The position numbers and the translations under genes were made by a program. Source: Lumbricus rubellus (taxonomy: Eukaryota; Annelida; Clitellata; Crassiclitellata; Lumbricidae). Taken from it: a stretch of 64,000 nt of DNA. The notes under the pieces were generated by a model, which saw only the letters and a list, made by a program, of their open reading frames with translations, ran no database searches and was not told the DNA's origin. The stretch lies in contig OX243817.1 in NCBI GenBank assembly GCA_945859605.1, forward strand, positions 25,399,069 through 25,463,068, written 5' to 3'. Positions within the stretch are counted from its first letter, which is position 1, and each line of letters starts with the position of its first letter. Shown in pieces: positions 31,829-43,544 of this stretch.

Positions 31829-34800
31829 ATGCAGACAGCTTCCATCAGTCTACTGATTATCTCAACGGCGTTGCCATTTCTACTTTCAACCGAAGCTCAG
31901 ACAACAGGTGGAAATGACCAACAGCTGTCTAACCCAAGGTGTCGTATTCGCGCAGTCGACCACTTGATGCACGGTATTATACGGAACAAATTGGCCGAGG
32001 AAATGTTGAACCTGATCGAGTACAAGTTGACATTCAGGGATTACAGCAACAATCCGATGACAACAAACGTCACTCGTTACCACAAAGCTGACACTTGGTC
32101 ACGGGTGTCGACTTACCAAGGCCAGATCCTGCTCTCCCTCGCCTTTAACTACCGCGTTCTCTCTCTCATGACGCTGACCTTCGGAACCAACTCCACGGAA
32201 GTAGAACTGGAAGACATTCCCAGCGGATGTATCGGAGAGTTGCAAGAGGAGCAGAAAGTGGAATTGGTGCGGCAGCTGCTGATGAGGGACTTCAAAGAAG
32301 ATGGAAATATGTCGATTGTTGGGGAAGAGAGGGTATGTAACATACAAGTTATGAATCAGTCTGGCTACGCCAGATTCACCTATAACTGTTGCTCCGTAGA
32401 TACGCAGACGCAGGTTCAGGTTTGCAAGTTAAATGAAGCCAACCAGTGGCTTAGTATCATATGGATGATGCTAAACGTTGTTAGATACGTGGTTTTGCTT
32501 TTCGGTCCACTGCTCTTTCTCCCCACCATCGCAAACCTGGTCAATCAAAAGACTCCATATGTTGTGACATTGAAGGAACCACTACAGAAGACAATATTGT
32601 TATCCAAAGATGAAGATGTCACCAAAATCAGTGAACTCTACCATGTGAACAGACGCGTCAATCTAAAGAAATCAAAATGTCGTGATCTACCAATGCTCAT
32701 GGAATCTTTATGCAAGAGACAACCTTCTTTTGGGTCTAATTGCGAGTTGTTTGATGGGAAACCGTTCGATAGTTTCATCTACGAATACCGAATCGAGGTA
32801 AATTACACGCGACTTCTCGTGGAAGATGAGGTCCCGGTTGGATTTTGGAAGTTGATTCTGAAATCCGTATTCTTCTGCGAACTGCGCAAAGTGGGACCAT
32901 TTGTCGATTGCTGCAGACAGAACATCTGTCACAAATGCCCTGGTATTCGCTGGATCATGTTCTGGGAGGCAATCGGACTCGGTCTGCTCATTTTACTTCT
33001 GCCGATGCCTTACTATCTTCGCCTTTTCGTCTTCTACTTTTTCGAACAAGACGAGGTGATGTCGCGAACTGAGGCTGTAACGAGAGTGGGACTGAAGCAC
33101 AGTTTCGAAAACAGCATTGTCCATTATCTACTTCCCACGCATCCGTTGCTACTCGGCATTTACGCCATGTATTTCACCTTTGCTTTAGCCTTTGCCTTCG
33201 CAACGAAAATGGAAGAAAACCCGTTTCACAAGATCATTGTCGGCAGCTTTGACAATCTTCGTAATCTTTCATTGGTCGGAGTTCTACATATGTTGGTTTC
33301 GAATGTAATCTGGCCTTTTGAGGAGTTTGGTATGTATGCAATCTTCATCATACTCATTTATTGGCCAATTGTTTTGCCCATTACATGTCTTGTTTCGGTG
33401 AGTTACTGCATACCCACAATCTATCTGACAATACGAATGTTTTGCTACTCGAACACGTCAATCGTGGATAGACTTTTCAAACCTGATTTTGTTAAACACA
33501 TGGGTAGAAGTCAACAATTGTTCGAGACAAAAACCTTTTGGGAGCTATGCAATGTCTTCGACAATGCCAGAAAAGCGAACGAACCTGAAATTAATAAGCC
33601 TAACTATTCGCGATACACGCTCCAATCGATAATAGTTCTCGATTCTGAGGTTGACATGATGAAAAACGACAATCCAGAGCTAGCTGGTCATTCGTCCATC
33701 AGTAGGCCTACGACAACGCCAACTGTTACATCGAATTGGAGATCCAGATGTTGGGAAATTGCAGTTCATGCATGTACTGCGACGTTCTGTGTTGCTGCTA
33801 TGTATTCCATTCTGGTCATTCTGTCCGAGTGCGTCGGTTACTTCGTTGATATCGTCGTTCACAATAATGGGTGTCATCATCAACGCTGGTGCCCTGCTCA
33901 AGTATGTCTCTTTAGCTGTGCTTTTACTCGTCTACGCCTTTGATAGTTTCAACAACGTCGAGACGAAGTACTTAAGGCTGAACAAGGCTCTCTTCAACGT
34001 CATGAAGGATCGCATAAAGAAACTAGAAGAAGTGACAAGCCTGCCGTCCCAACTACAGGAGAACACCGGTTTCAAATCGCAAGAACTCAGCAAGCAAGGG
34101 GAACATGAACAACCAGATAACATCGCAAAGGGTATGTCTCGCTACTGGTTTATCAACGATCTGATTCTACTTGTCGATAAAGAAGATGTGCCTCGAATCC
34201 CAAGAAATTTTTTGATGAAGTTTGTAACATCAAGGTGGCCGGTGTACCCGGACCGGTATATCATGGTCTCTTGTCTGCTCTCAAATCCTTTGCAAAAATG
34301 GCCATCTTTGTCATTTTCGTCTTCCTTGTTATTCTGTCTTTCGGAAGTGCTTATGGAATGTCTTCCATAAACCAGACAATCGCTGCCCTTGCCGTAGGAC
34401 TGGTGCCGCTGCTCTTGCAAACGTTCTTAAAACCACCGAAGCCAGATATCGATACTGAGTCTGTCAGCTTCTCGAACAAACTAAACGAGGTTGTAAGGAA
34501 TTTCTACCAGTTCTGGCCGATCAAAGATTTTTGCTTCGACATGCAGAAAAGAAACGAAAAGGAAGGGTCAGACGACAGAGATGCGCATATTGTGTCGACA
34601 AATCCTATGGTTGACTCAAGAGAAGACGTCAATGAAGTGAAGACGGACTCTAGTAGACCTGGTGATGAAGGTTTTCTTATGGTCGGCGATGACGACCGTA
34701 CAAAAACAGAACTGAGAGACAAGAAAGACCAACCTGAACAAGCAAAACCGATGCGTAAAGACCAACAAATAGTTGAGAAACGTGAAGAGGTAGACATCGT

Positions 34801-35023
34801 AATAATCTTACCAAATGATTTCGATAAACATTGGAAAGAGAACAGTAAAAAGGACGAAACAACCGTTCCGACGAATCAATGCGATTTAAGTGAGAGGCAG
34901 TTTAGAGAGAGCACGTCAATAAACCCCAAAGAAACTACGAAGTTCACTGATGACGTCACTGAAACTGAAAAAGACGGCAGTGGGTTGGTTTATGAAGTAG
35001 TATCGTCTTCGGTTCAAGGTTAA
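31829..35023 (+). pseudogene. multi-pass membrane protein, array copy 3, chimeric, two frameshifts
   Basis: From 31829 to about 33860 it is almost identical to copy 4 (about six residue differences in ~677). From 34265 to the stop it is almost identical to copy 2. The part between (about 33865-34264) differs from copy 4 by about nineteen substitutions in 400 bases and is unlike copy 2 as well. Both frameshifts lie in this part: two bases missing near 33869 (copy 4 reads GTCGTCTTCACAATAATG) and one A missing near 34203 (AATCCCAAGAAATTT against AATCCCAAAGAAATTT). The frames are 31829-33943, 33759-34370 and 34235-35023. All membrane segments and the C-terminal tail remain in sequence. I infer an unequal crossover product with a converted patch. 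A functional truncated product ending in the later membrane region cannot be excluded. Confidence 0.85.
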
Positions 35024-36088
35024 CAGACAATCAGACGTCAGAAGAAGTACTCGGCCAAACTTCTAAAGAAAATAAGGCTGCTTTCAGTAAGACTTCTTAT
35101 ATTCTACTAGACCGTTCAGAAGACAATCGAAAGCTCAAGTCTGTGCAGAAACTTAAATTGTAATTGGACTTAACTAGGCCTACACTGTGCCTAAGCTTAC
35201 TGTGCGTATAGTGCGTAATAACGCTGTCCGTTCAGAATGTCAATTGTAGGTCACTCGAATAAGACCTAATGTTAATCTAACAAACTGTTTTAGTATATAG
35301 GCCAGTTATAGCCCATGCTCATCATGAGCCTAACTCTGCTTTTCTTCACTTTATTAAAGCGGATAAAAATGCCTTATGATATTCAAGAAAGACAATAGAA
35401 GAATCTGTTCAGCTAGCTGCTAGCATCTGTAGTTTTCGTAATAGCCTAATCTGGAACAATAAAATTATTAATAGACAATATTTGCATAGCTTTGTAATCT
35501 AGAAACATTATGATCATAAATAGGCCTAAAAGAAGGGACTATTTGGAGTAAAATTACTATATTTAGGTTGGCTAATTCTGCAGAGGTCGCTTTAGGTTGA
35601 CTTTTAGCGACTTATGTTTCCTCGTGTGCTAAACGGACATGTCTTTCTTACCGTGAACTTGTGAAGTAGGCCTACCAATTAGCCTAATAGTAGGTCAACG
35701 CATATTCCTGTAGGCCTATATTCTATTCGTTTATTCAATAATTTCTCGTTGCCAAAACGTAGCAATAGTATAGTAGGCGTAGGAGGCGCGGTTAAAGGAG
35801 GCAATGTATGTATCGTCACTTTAGGGCTTACATTATAATTAATTCTGATCAGATCTAAACAGTAAACCAAAACAGCACAGGCTAAACAAATGTTATCCAG
35901 AAAATTATGATGTTTAACAACAAATAAAAATATTTCACACGGTAAAATAAGTGTTTTATAAATGACTTTAGCTTATTGACTTTTGTAGGGAGGAGGTAGA
36001 GAAGCTTATTTGTACGTAGGCAAAGGGTCGACAAAATGTACGAGTTGCAACAGAGGGAGGAGTCGACAATACGGTTTTTCAACATACG

Positions 36089-36146
<58 letters not shown>

Positions 36147-38860
36147 GTCTAAAGTTATATATAATGTTTGTGCTTGATAAGATTAAGTATACCCGGTATA
36201 TAAATATTAATCGGGTGTTATCAAACTATTTGCCCAGCAAAATTGACTTTCCGATTTATTGGTCATTTCTGCAATATTTAAAGGCCATTACCGTTCGGAA
36301 AGCTGGAAATTTTGTGCCTCTGCTAGTAAGCCACACTTCGAACTAATAGCTGGCAGAAGCTGCGATTATGATAAACCTCTTAAAGCTAAACTTAGATCTA
36401 TAGAGAAAGAAAAAGTGCAAGATGCAGACAGCTTCCATCAGTCTACTGATTATCTCAACGGCGTTGCCATTTCTACTTTCAACCGAAGCTCAGACAACAG
36501 GTGGAAATGACCAACAGCTGTCTAACCCAAGGTGTCGTATTCGCGCAGTCGACCACTTGATGCACGGTATTATACGGAACAAATTGGCCGAGGAAATGTT
36601 GAACCTGATCGAGTACAAGTTGACATTCAGGGATTACAGCAACAATCCGATGACAACCAACGTCACTCGGTACCACAAAGCTGACACTTGGTCGCGGGTA
36701 TCGACGTACCAAGGCCAGATCCTGCTCTCCCTCGCCTTCAACTACCGCGTTCTCTCTCTCATGACGCTGACCTTCGGAACCAACTCCACGGAAGTAGAGC
36801 TGGAGGATATTCCCAGCGGATGTATCGGAGAGTTGCAAGAGGAGCAGAAAGTGGAATTGGTGCGGCAGCTGCTGATAAGGGACTTCAAAGAAGATGGAAA
36901 TATGTCGATTGTTGGGGAAGAGAGGGTATGTAACATACAAGTTATGAATCAGTCTGGCTACGCCAGATTCACCTATAACTGTTGCTCCGTAGATACGCAG
37001 ACGCAGGTTCAGGTTTGCAAGTTAAATGAAGCCAACCAGTGGCTTAGTATCATATGGATGATGCTAACCGTTGTTAGATACGTGGTTTTGCTTTTCGGTC
37101 CACTGCTCTTTCTCCCCACCATCGCAAACCTGGTCAATCAAAAGACTCCATATGTCGTGACATTGAACGAACCACTACAGAAGACAATATTGTTATCCAA
37201 AGATGAAGATGTCACCAAAATCAGTGAACTCTACCATGTGCGCAGACGCGTCAATCTAAAGAAATCAAAATGTCGTGATCTACCAATGCTCATGGAATCT
37301 TTATGCAAGAGACAACCTTCTTTTGGGTCTAATTGCGAGTTGTTTGATGGGAAACCGTTCGATAGTTTCATCCACGAATACCGAATCGAGGTAAATTACA
37401 CGCGACTTCTCGTGGAAGATGAGGTCCCGGTTGGATTTTGGAAGTTGATTCTGAAATCCGTATTCTTCTGCGAACTGCGCAAAGTGGGACCATTTGTCGA
37501 TTGCTGCAGACAGAACATCTGTCACAAATGCCCTGGTATTCGCTGGATCATGTTCTGGGAGGCAATCGGACTCGGTCTGCTCATTTTACTTCTGCCGATG
37601 CCTTACTATCTTCGCCTTTTCGTCTTCTACTTTTTCGAACAAGACGAGGTGATGTCGCGAACTGAGGCTGTAACGAGAGTGGGACTGAAGCACAGTTTCG
37701 AAAACAGCATTGTCCATTATCTCCTTCCCACGCATCCGTTGCTACTCGGCATTTACGCCATGTATTTCGCCTTTGCTTTAGCCTTTGCCTTCGCAACGAA
37801 AATGGAAGAAAACCCGTTTCACAAGATCATTGTCGGCAGCTTTGACAATCTTCGTAATCTTTCATTGGTCGGAGTTCTACATATGTTGGTTTCGAATGTA
37901 ATCTGGCCTTTTGAGGAGTTTGGTATGTATGCAATCTTCATCATACTCATTTATTGGCCAATTGTTTTGCCCATTACATGTCTTGTTTCGGTGAGTTACT
38001 GCATACCCACAATCTATCTGACAATACGAATGTTTTGCTACTCGAACACGTCAATCGTGGATAGACTTTTCAAACCTGATTTTGTTAAACACATGGGTAG
38101 AAGTCAACAATTGTTCGAGACAAAAACCTTTTGGGAGCTATGCAATGTCTTCGACAATGCCAGAAAAGCGAACGAACCTGAAATTAATAAGCCTAACTAT
38201 TCGCGATACACGCTCCAATCGATAATAGTTCTCGATTCTGAGGTTGACATGATGAAAAACGACAATCCAGAGCTAGCTGGTCATTCGTCCATCAGTAGGC
38301 CTACGACAACGCCAACTGTTACATCGAATTGGAGATCCAGATGTTGGGAAATTGCAGTTCATGCATGTACTGCGACGTTCTGTGTTGCTGCTATGTATTC
38401 CATTCTGGTCATTCTGTCCGAGTGCGTCGGTTACTTCGTTGATATCGTCGTCTTCACAATAATGGGTGTCATCGTCAACGCTGGTGCCCTGCTCAAGTTT
38501 GTCTCTCTAGCTGTGCTTTTACTCGTCTACGCCTTTGATAGTTTCAACAACGTCGAGAAGAAGTACCTAAGGCTGAATAAGGCTCTCTTCAACGTCATTA
38601 AGGATCGCGTAAAGAAACTAGAAGAAGTGACAAGCCTGCCGTCTCAACTACAGGAGAACACGGGGTTCAAATTGCAAGAACTCAGCAAGCAAGGGACACA
38701 TGAACAACCAGATAACATCGCAAAGGGTATGTCTCGTTACTGGTTTATCAACGATCTCATTCTACTTGTCGATAAAGAAGATGTGCCTCGAATCCCAAAG
38801 AAATTTTTTGATGAAGTTTGTAACATCAAGGTGGTCGGTGTACCCGGGCCCGTATATCAT
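34265..38860 (+). repeat. second unit of the 4.58-kb tandem duplication
   Basis: The unit 29690-34264 (end of copy 2, spacer, most of copy 3) is repeated at 34265-38860 (end of copy 3, spacer, most of copy 4). The offset is 4575 bases across the spacer, 4593 after the longer TA run. The left junction lies in the coding stretch GGTCTCTTGTCTGCTCTCAAATC that copies 2 and 3 share. Confidence 0.88.
36215..36286 (+). promoter_or_regulatory. conserved proximal upstream block, copy 4
   Basis: The same sequence as 31622-31693, 135 bases before the start codon of an intact gene, which makes this the cleanest candidate promoter in the array. Confidence 0.5.
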
Positions 38861-39616
38861 GGTCTCCTGTCTGCTTTCAAATCGTTTGCAAAAATTGCCA
38901 TCTTTGTCATGTTCGTCTTCCTTGTTATCCTGTCGTTCGGAGATGCTTATGGATTGTCTTCAACGACCCAGACAATCGCTGCCCTTGCCGTAGGATTGGG
39001 ACCGCGTCTCATGGATACGCTCGTAAAACCACCGGAGCCAGATATCGATATTGGGTCTGTCGGTTTCAAGAACAAACTAGACGAGGTCGTCACGAATTTC
39101 TACCAGTTCTGGCCGATGAAAGATTTTTGTTTCGAGATGCAGAAAAGAAAGGAAGAAGAAGGATCAGAAGTCACAGACGCACCTATTGTTTCGGAAAATC
39201 CAGTGAATGACTCGAGAGAAGACGGCAACAAAGTGAAGACTGTCTCTAGTACTCATGAAAGCCTTCTTATGCTCGGTAAGTGCGACCGCATAAAAACAGA
39301 ACAGAATGACCGACCTGAAGAATTTCTGCGTAAAAAACTGAAGGGAGGGGAGACACTTGAACAGATAGATATCGTAATAATTTTGCCACATGATTTCGAT
39401 GAACATTGGAATGAAGAGTTCACGAAGTTTTTCACAAATGAGAACAGTAAAAAGAACAAAACAACCGTTCCGACGACCCTATGCGATTTAAGTGAGACGC
39501 AGATGACAGAGAGCACAACACAACGCTCAAGAAAAACTGCAAGATTCGCTGATGAAACTGAAAAAGACGACAGTGGGTCGTTTAATGAAGTTGCATCATC
39601 TTCGGTTCAAGCTTAA
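36422..39616 (+). CDS. multi-pass membrane protein, array copy 4 (1064 aa)
   Basis: An intact, intronless frame. Layout follows copy 1: signal peptide (1-24, ending TEAQ), a sequon-rich ectodomain up to about 205, a first hydrophobic segment at about 207-240, a loop with the conserved LLVEDEVPVGFWKLILKSVFFCELRKVGPFVDCC, then the membrane segments and the block RYWFINDLILLVDKEDVPR..FYQFWPMKDFCF. The dibasic sites of copy 1 are altered here (HVRRRVNLK, LCKRQPS). The tail keeps IDIVIILPHDF, equivalent to VDILIILPKEF in copy 1, and ends in acidic and Ser-rich sequence (SSSVQA). It is the only intact member of the copy 2-4 subfamily in the window. I cannot assign a function. A receptor or channel-like role would be speculation. 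Confidence 0.9.
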   Translation: MQTASISLLIISTALPFLLSTEAQTTGGNDQQLSNPRCRIRAVDHLMHGIIRNKLAEEMLNLIEYKLTFRDYSNNPMTTNVTRYHKADTWSRVSTYQGQILLSLAFNYRVLSLMTLTFGTNSTEVELEDIPSGCIGELQEEQKVELVRQLLIRDFKEDGNMSIVGEERVCNIQVMNQSGYARFTYNCCSVDTQTQVQVCKLNEANQWLSIIWMMLTVVRYVVLLFGPLLFLPTIANLVNQKTPYVVTLNEPLQKTILLSKDEDVTKISELYHVRRRVNLKKSKCRDLPMLMESLCKRQPSFGSNCELFDGKPFDSFIHEYRIEVNYTRLLVEDEVPVGFWKLILKSVFFCELRKVGPFVDCCRQNICHKCPGIRWIMFWEAIGLGLLILLLPMPYYLRLFVFYFFEQDEVMSRTEAVTRVGLKHSFENSIVHYLLPTHPLLLGIYAMYFAFALAFAFATKMEENPFHKIIVGSFDNLRNLSLVGVLHMLVSNVIWPFEEFGMYAIFIILIYWPIVLPITCLVSVSYCIPTIYLTIRMFCYSNTSIVDRLFKPDFVKHMGRSQQLFETKTFWELCNVFDNARKANEPEINKPNYSRYTLQSIIVLDSEVDMMKNDNPELAGHSSISRPTTTPTVTSNWRSRCWEIAVHACTATFCVAAMYSILVILSECVGYFVDIVVFTIMGVIVNAGALLKFVSLAVLLLVYAFDSFNNVEKKYLRLNKALFNVIKDRVKKLEEVTSLPSQLQENTGFKLQELSKQGTHEQPDNIAKGMSRYWFINDLILLVDKEDVPRIPKKFFDEVCNIKVVGVPGPVYHGLLSAFKSFAKIAIFVMFVFLVILSFGDAYGLSSTTQTIAALAVGLGPRLMDTLVKPPEPDIDIGSVGFKNKLDEVVTNFYQFWPMKDFCFEMQKRKEEEGSEVTDAPIVSENPVNDSREDGNKVKTVSSTHESLLMLGKCDRIKTEQNDRPEEFLRKKLKGGETLEQIDIVIILPHDFDEHWNEEFTKFFTNENSKKNKTTVPTTLCDLSETQMTESTTQRSRKTARFADETEKDDSGSFNEVASSSVQA

Positions 39617-40855
39617 CAGACGATCAGACGTGAGAAGAAGTAGCCTACTCAGTCGATCATCTAAACTCTAAAGAAAACAAGACTGCTTTCAGTACGACTT
39701 CTTACAATTATTCTACTAGACCGTTCAAAAGACAACCAAAAGATCAAAGTCTGTGCAGAAACTTAAACTGCTATTGACTTAGCCTAACTAATATCTACAC
39801 TATGACTATCGTGGATTACGATTACTTGGCTCGTAGGCTTACCAAAGCTGTCTTCCGGATAGGTCTAGCCTACATGAATATTATTGGCATGCAACTAAGC
39901 CAGAGAAGTCATTCAGCATGTCATCATTTTAGTTTGTTCTATGTCGATATTTAATAGCGAAATTTTAAAAAAACACTGGCTTAGATTACCAATAGGCTAA
40001 GATTTAAAAAATTATGCTTTTATTCAGTTGTCATTTTGAACTTTTAAAGTTTAAACTCTTTTGTGTCAGTAATATTCCATTATAAAACGTAGAAACCATC
40101 TGACTTATGTTTCCCTGCTTACTGGTTAAGCTTAGTTCAAAACGCACGTGCGCACGCTCGCGTAAACACACACGCACGCACGCACAATTTATTACTCGAG
40201 TTTAGTGTGGGAAAACAACTGATAGGCCTATTTGTTCAGAATCTTCTCGCAAGTTATCGGACAGGACTACACAAAATAAACAGCTGCGTCTATATGAAGC
40301 CATTCACCCATTTTCAATCTATACCCGGAATTACATAGCCCAAGCAAGAAGGAGCAAATTACACAGTAATAATATTGAACTACAAATTACCAATTACTCG
40401 TCTAACTACCTAATGTTGATAAATATGCTATCGGGGACTGGCGTAAACAGCATCTTTGGATAGTATCTGATAATGGCACTAAGTACTAACTCTAACCGAC
40501 TCTCACAACGACTAACCTGACCATAACTAATAGGCGAAGAAGAAATTTCAGTGGCAGTATTCTACTTTTCAAGACAAATAAATAAATACCTAATAATTGG
40601 CGTCGCACACTCATAGAGTCTATAATAATAGTCGCTGTTGTCTCTCTACAAAAGCAGAGTTTCTGTTCTGGCGGCCGAGGCCCGCAGAGAAGAGACAAAG
40701 GTCAAATACCCGGGCTATTTTTAGGGGCCTTGGCTGGGTAGTTAACTAGTTATATGTAAAAGGTTTGTGATGTAAGCTTATGTCTTATAAAGTATAATAT
40801 TGCTGTTACTTATCTACAATCACACTTCAAATGAACAAATTCACACCTGTACATA
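39617..40855 (+). other. 3' flank of copy 4
   Basis: Bases 39740-40430 match 1-60 and 3480-4440. A CACG-rich tract lies at 40142-40188. No gene is supported in the rest. Confidence 0.6.
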
Positions 40856-41022
40856 CAGGGTGGGCCAAAAATGGAACCCTAAGGTATTTGGTAATAGTTT
40901 GGCCAAAAGTATGAATTTCGAAATCACATTTCACGGGCTTAAAAGCAGTTCAAGTTTACGTACAATATCTAAATTTCGCCAATTTTTTATACTTATACAT
41001 ACAGGGTGGGCCAAAAAGAAAC
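40856..41022 (+). repeat. two direct copies of a mariner-like end
   Basis: CAGGGTGGGCCAAAAA occurs at 40856 and 41003 in the same orientation, each preceded by TACATA. It resembles but differs from the ends of the 23240-23853 element. The interior between them has no coding capacity, and a complete inverted partner was not found. Confidence 0.5.
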
Positions 41023-41030
41023 CATGTTGG

Positions 41031-42642
41031 CAGTGGCGTAACAACTGAGCCGGGGGCCCGTGGACATTCTCAGCTTGGGGCCCTATCCATAAACGGAACT
41101 AAACATAAACAGTGAAAACAATTAAATGGCCATTTTAAAACAAGAGCGTAATTATAGCCCTATCTGAATCAATTTTGGTAGCGCAATAGTGTAGGGCTGT
41201 AGGCCTACTGGTGAGTTTTCGTAAAGTTTCGCTTTATGAATGTCAGTATTAAACGCTGTCATCAATAGGCTAATCCATGCATTGTTAAGGCACATTAATG
41301 GTTCAATGCAAAACAAGGAAACGGTTCCACGACAACTGGTCTACAGACAACATGTCTAACGACAATTAACTGGTCTACAGACAACTCGTATTGGTGAATT
41401 AGAAACTGGATTTATGAAAAAAAACGTTAAATGGTTTTCTAGCTTAAATGGAAGCTGGATTGATAATTTTCATTCATGTATTTCAACATTCATCCAGCTT
41501 CTATTTCAGGTCTAAGAAGATCTCATACAGTTTCTATTTCTCGATCATTATTTTCGTCAATCCAACTTTGATTTCAGATACAAAAATACCTTCATCCAGC
41601 TTCCATTAAAGGCGTTTTTTCATCAATCCAGCTTTTATTTTAGATCTAAAATTTGTACTTTCATCCAGCTTATATTTCTCACGTGTTATTTTCGTCAATA
41701 CAGGTTCTATTTCACCTGTAAAAGAACCTTCGTCCAGCTTCCATTTCCCTTGCGTATTTCATCAATCCAGCCTCCATTTCATCTGTAAAAAACTTTCATC
41801 CAGCTTCCATTTCTCAAGTGCTGGACAAGTTGTCTGTAGACCAGTTGTTGTTAGACCAGTTGTCTGTGATTACCGGTATTATTATTGGTGATTATTTTCG
41901 TTTAGGCACCGCAATAGTGATGATCCAGATAAAAGTAAATGAGTGAATGCAGTGACTGTTATTATGAGCGGGAAGGAATGAACACTGCAATGTGCAGTGT
42001 CACAGTGTGTACCAGTCTCTTCAACGCTCGACTCGTATAGAGACATTGACAGATACAAAGACAAGTACACACAATGCACACACTGAGTGAGAGAGAGAGA
42101 GAGTGAGAGAGAGGCAGACATACGGAGAGAGAGACCTATCTCTCTCTCTCTGTCTGACAGACAAAGAGAGAGACAGACAGATAGACACACACAGTGTCAC
42201 ACACAGACAGCAAGATTTAGGAGCCGAAAATAAAGCAGATACTATTTCAAGCATCATTGCTTAATGGATGAACGTAGCCTATAAACTTACCATAGAACCT
42301 ATTACCCTAATCGTAGACCCCACCCCCCTAACGTACAACTAAGTGTTGATGTCTACTATGGGTCAAATGCTCTCACATCCGATGACCCATATACCGTACA
42401 TGTACAGTCCATGCAGACAGACACGACACATGCGTATCATTTATCATAAATTATCCGTCGTATCCAGGCTAGGTCTACAAAACTCTATATTATGGTCAGA
42501 CACTACAATCTGAAACTAACTATAAAACAAAGAACTCTGAAAAAGTACATGGAACTTTTTTACTAAATAAGCTCGGGGGCCCTTTGGAGCTCGGGGGCCC
42601 GTGGATTTTGTCCACCTTCGTTACATGGTTGTTACGCCACTG
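41031..42642. mobile_element. non-autonomous hAT-like element, 1.6 kb
   Basis: The 15-bp inverted ends CAGTGGCGTAACAAC are perfect, followed by GGGGGCCCGTGG on both sides. The 8 bases CATGTTGG flank it at 41023-41030 and 42643-42650. It interrupts a LINE fragment that resumes at 42643. The interior holds a nested palindromic element and a tandem repeat (41333-41872) and a GA/CT-rich stretch (42085-42190), but no transposase frame. Confidence 0.9.
41333..41872. repeat. inverted CTGGTCTACAGACAAC ends around a tandem array
   Basis: ACAACTGGTCTACAGACAAC lies twice near 41333-41395 and, complemented, twice near 41825-41870, giving an inverted-repeat frame of about 540 bp. Between them (41450-41815) a degenerate repeat with CATCCAGCTTCCATTTC recurs at irregular 35-80-base spacing. 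It looks like a second non-autonomous element nested in the hAT-like one. Confidence 0.65.
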
Positions 42643-42900
42643 CATGTTGGACCAAAAGATGCAATCGTGAATGGTCGAGATGCATTGCGGGAAATGAAGC
42701 CAGTGCAAGACCGTGCGCATATGCTGGGATACACGGTCGGACTTGGTGAACCCGCCAATGATCGAGTCGCGCGGCCGCCCGTGTACCGTCTCCATCCTCT
42801 CAATCCGAACCCACGGAAGACCAGCAAGTACATGCAGCAGCATATTTCGTGCAGCAGCATCGTTCGTGGTCTTCCCCGTGCCTTGCTCATCCATTCTCCC
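42643..42900 (-). mobile_element. L2/CR1-type LINE fragment
   Basis: The minus strand reads AGLPWVRIERMETVHGRPRDSIIGGFTKSDRVS..TVLHWLHFP, the C-terminal RT region of the same LINE type as 43560-44620 (compare AGLPRVQCERLERVQRAAAQ there). Confidence 0.7.
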
Positions 42901-43544
42901 GTCGATGTCTCTTATATTAGTACTAGAACTCAAAAAACAATGTCATGTCACACCAGGTCCTTATTAACTTCAATACGACAAACAAATACAACGAGCAGAA
43001 ATAAAAAGCAGGACGGGTAATATAGAAGATACATACAGGATTGTAGGTGTGCTCTACACATATCTACATTACATTACAAAATTTTTACAATGTACATGCA
43101 TAATCAAGTCCCGCACATTTAGGGCGCTTCGAACAATGTTAAACAGACAACTTGAGGCAATACATTAGCTCGTTTAGATGATGGGAAGGACACAAATTTA
43201 GCTATCACGCAATAGAAAAAGATACAGGCCTATAGAAAAATACGGACCTAAAAACATTGACTGAACAAATATACCTCCTTCAATCTTCGAAAGAAACGAC
43301 TCAACAGGTGAATTATTTTGCACATCAGAGACTGCATAGTTTTCTTTAAAATTCCGTTCTCAACGCAAAATCACAGTTACTGTTTTAGCACCTCCCCCCC
43401 CCCCACAATGGTCAATTAAAATGGAACTAACACTAGAAAATAGTCTGCGATCGACTCGAACAACACAATGGAAGTGACAAGAAATCGAGATAACCTTCAG
43501 CTGAATGGCAAATCGTTAGCAGAGTAAGTTGATGTGTGTCAGCC
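42901..43544. other. intergenic, nothing recognised
   Basis: Low-complexity and AT-rich DNA with a C run at 43391-43404. No gene or element ends are seen. Confidence 0.4.

Noticed and set aside
41882..42257. Ser/Leu/Cys-rich minus-strand frames
   Set aside because: They derive from GA/CT-rich low-complexity sequence inside the hAT-like element.
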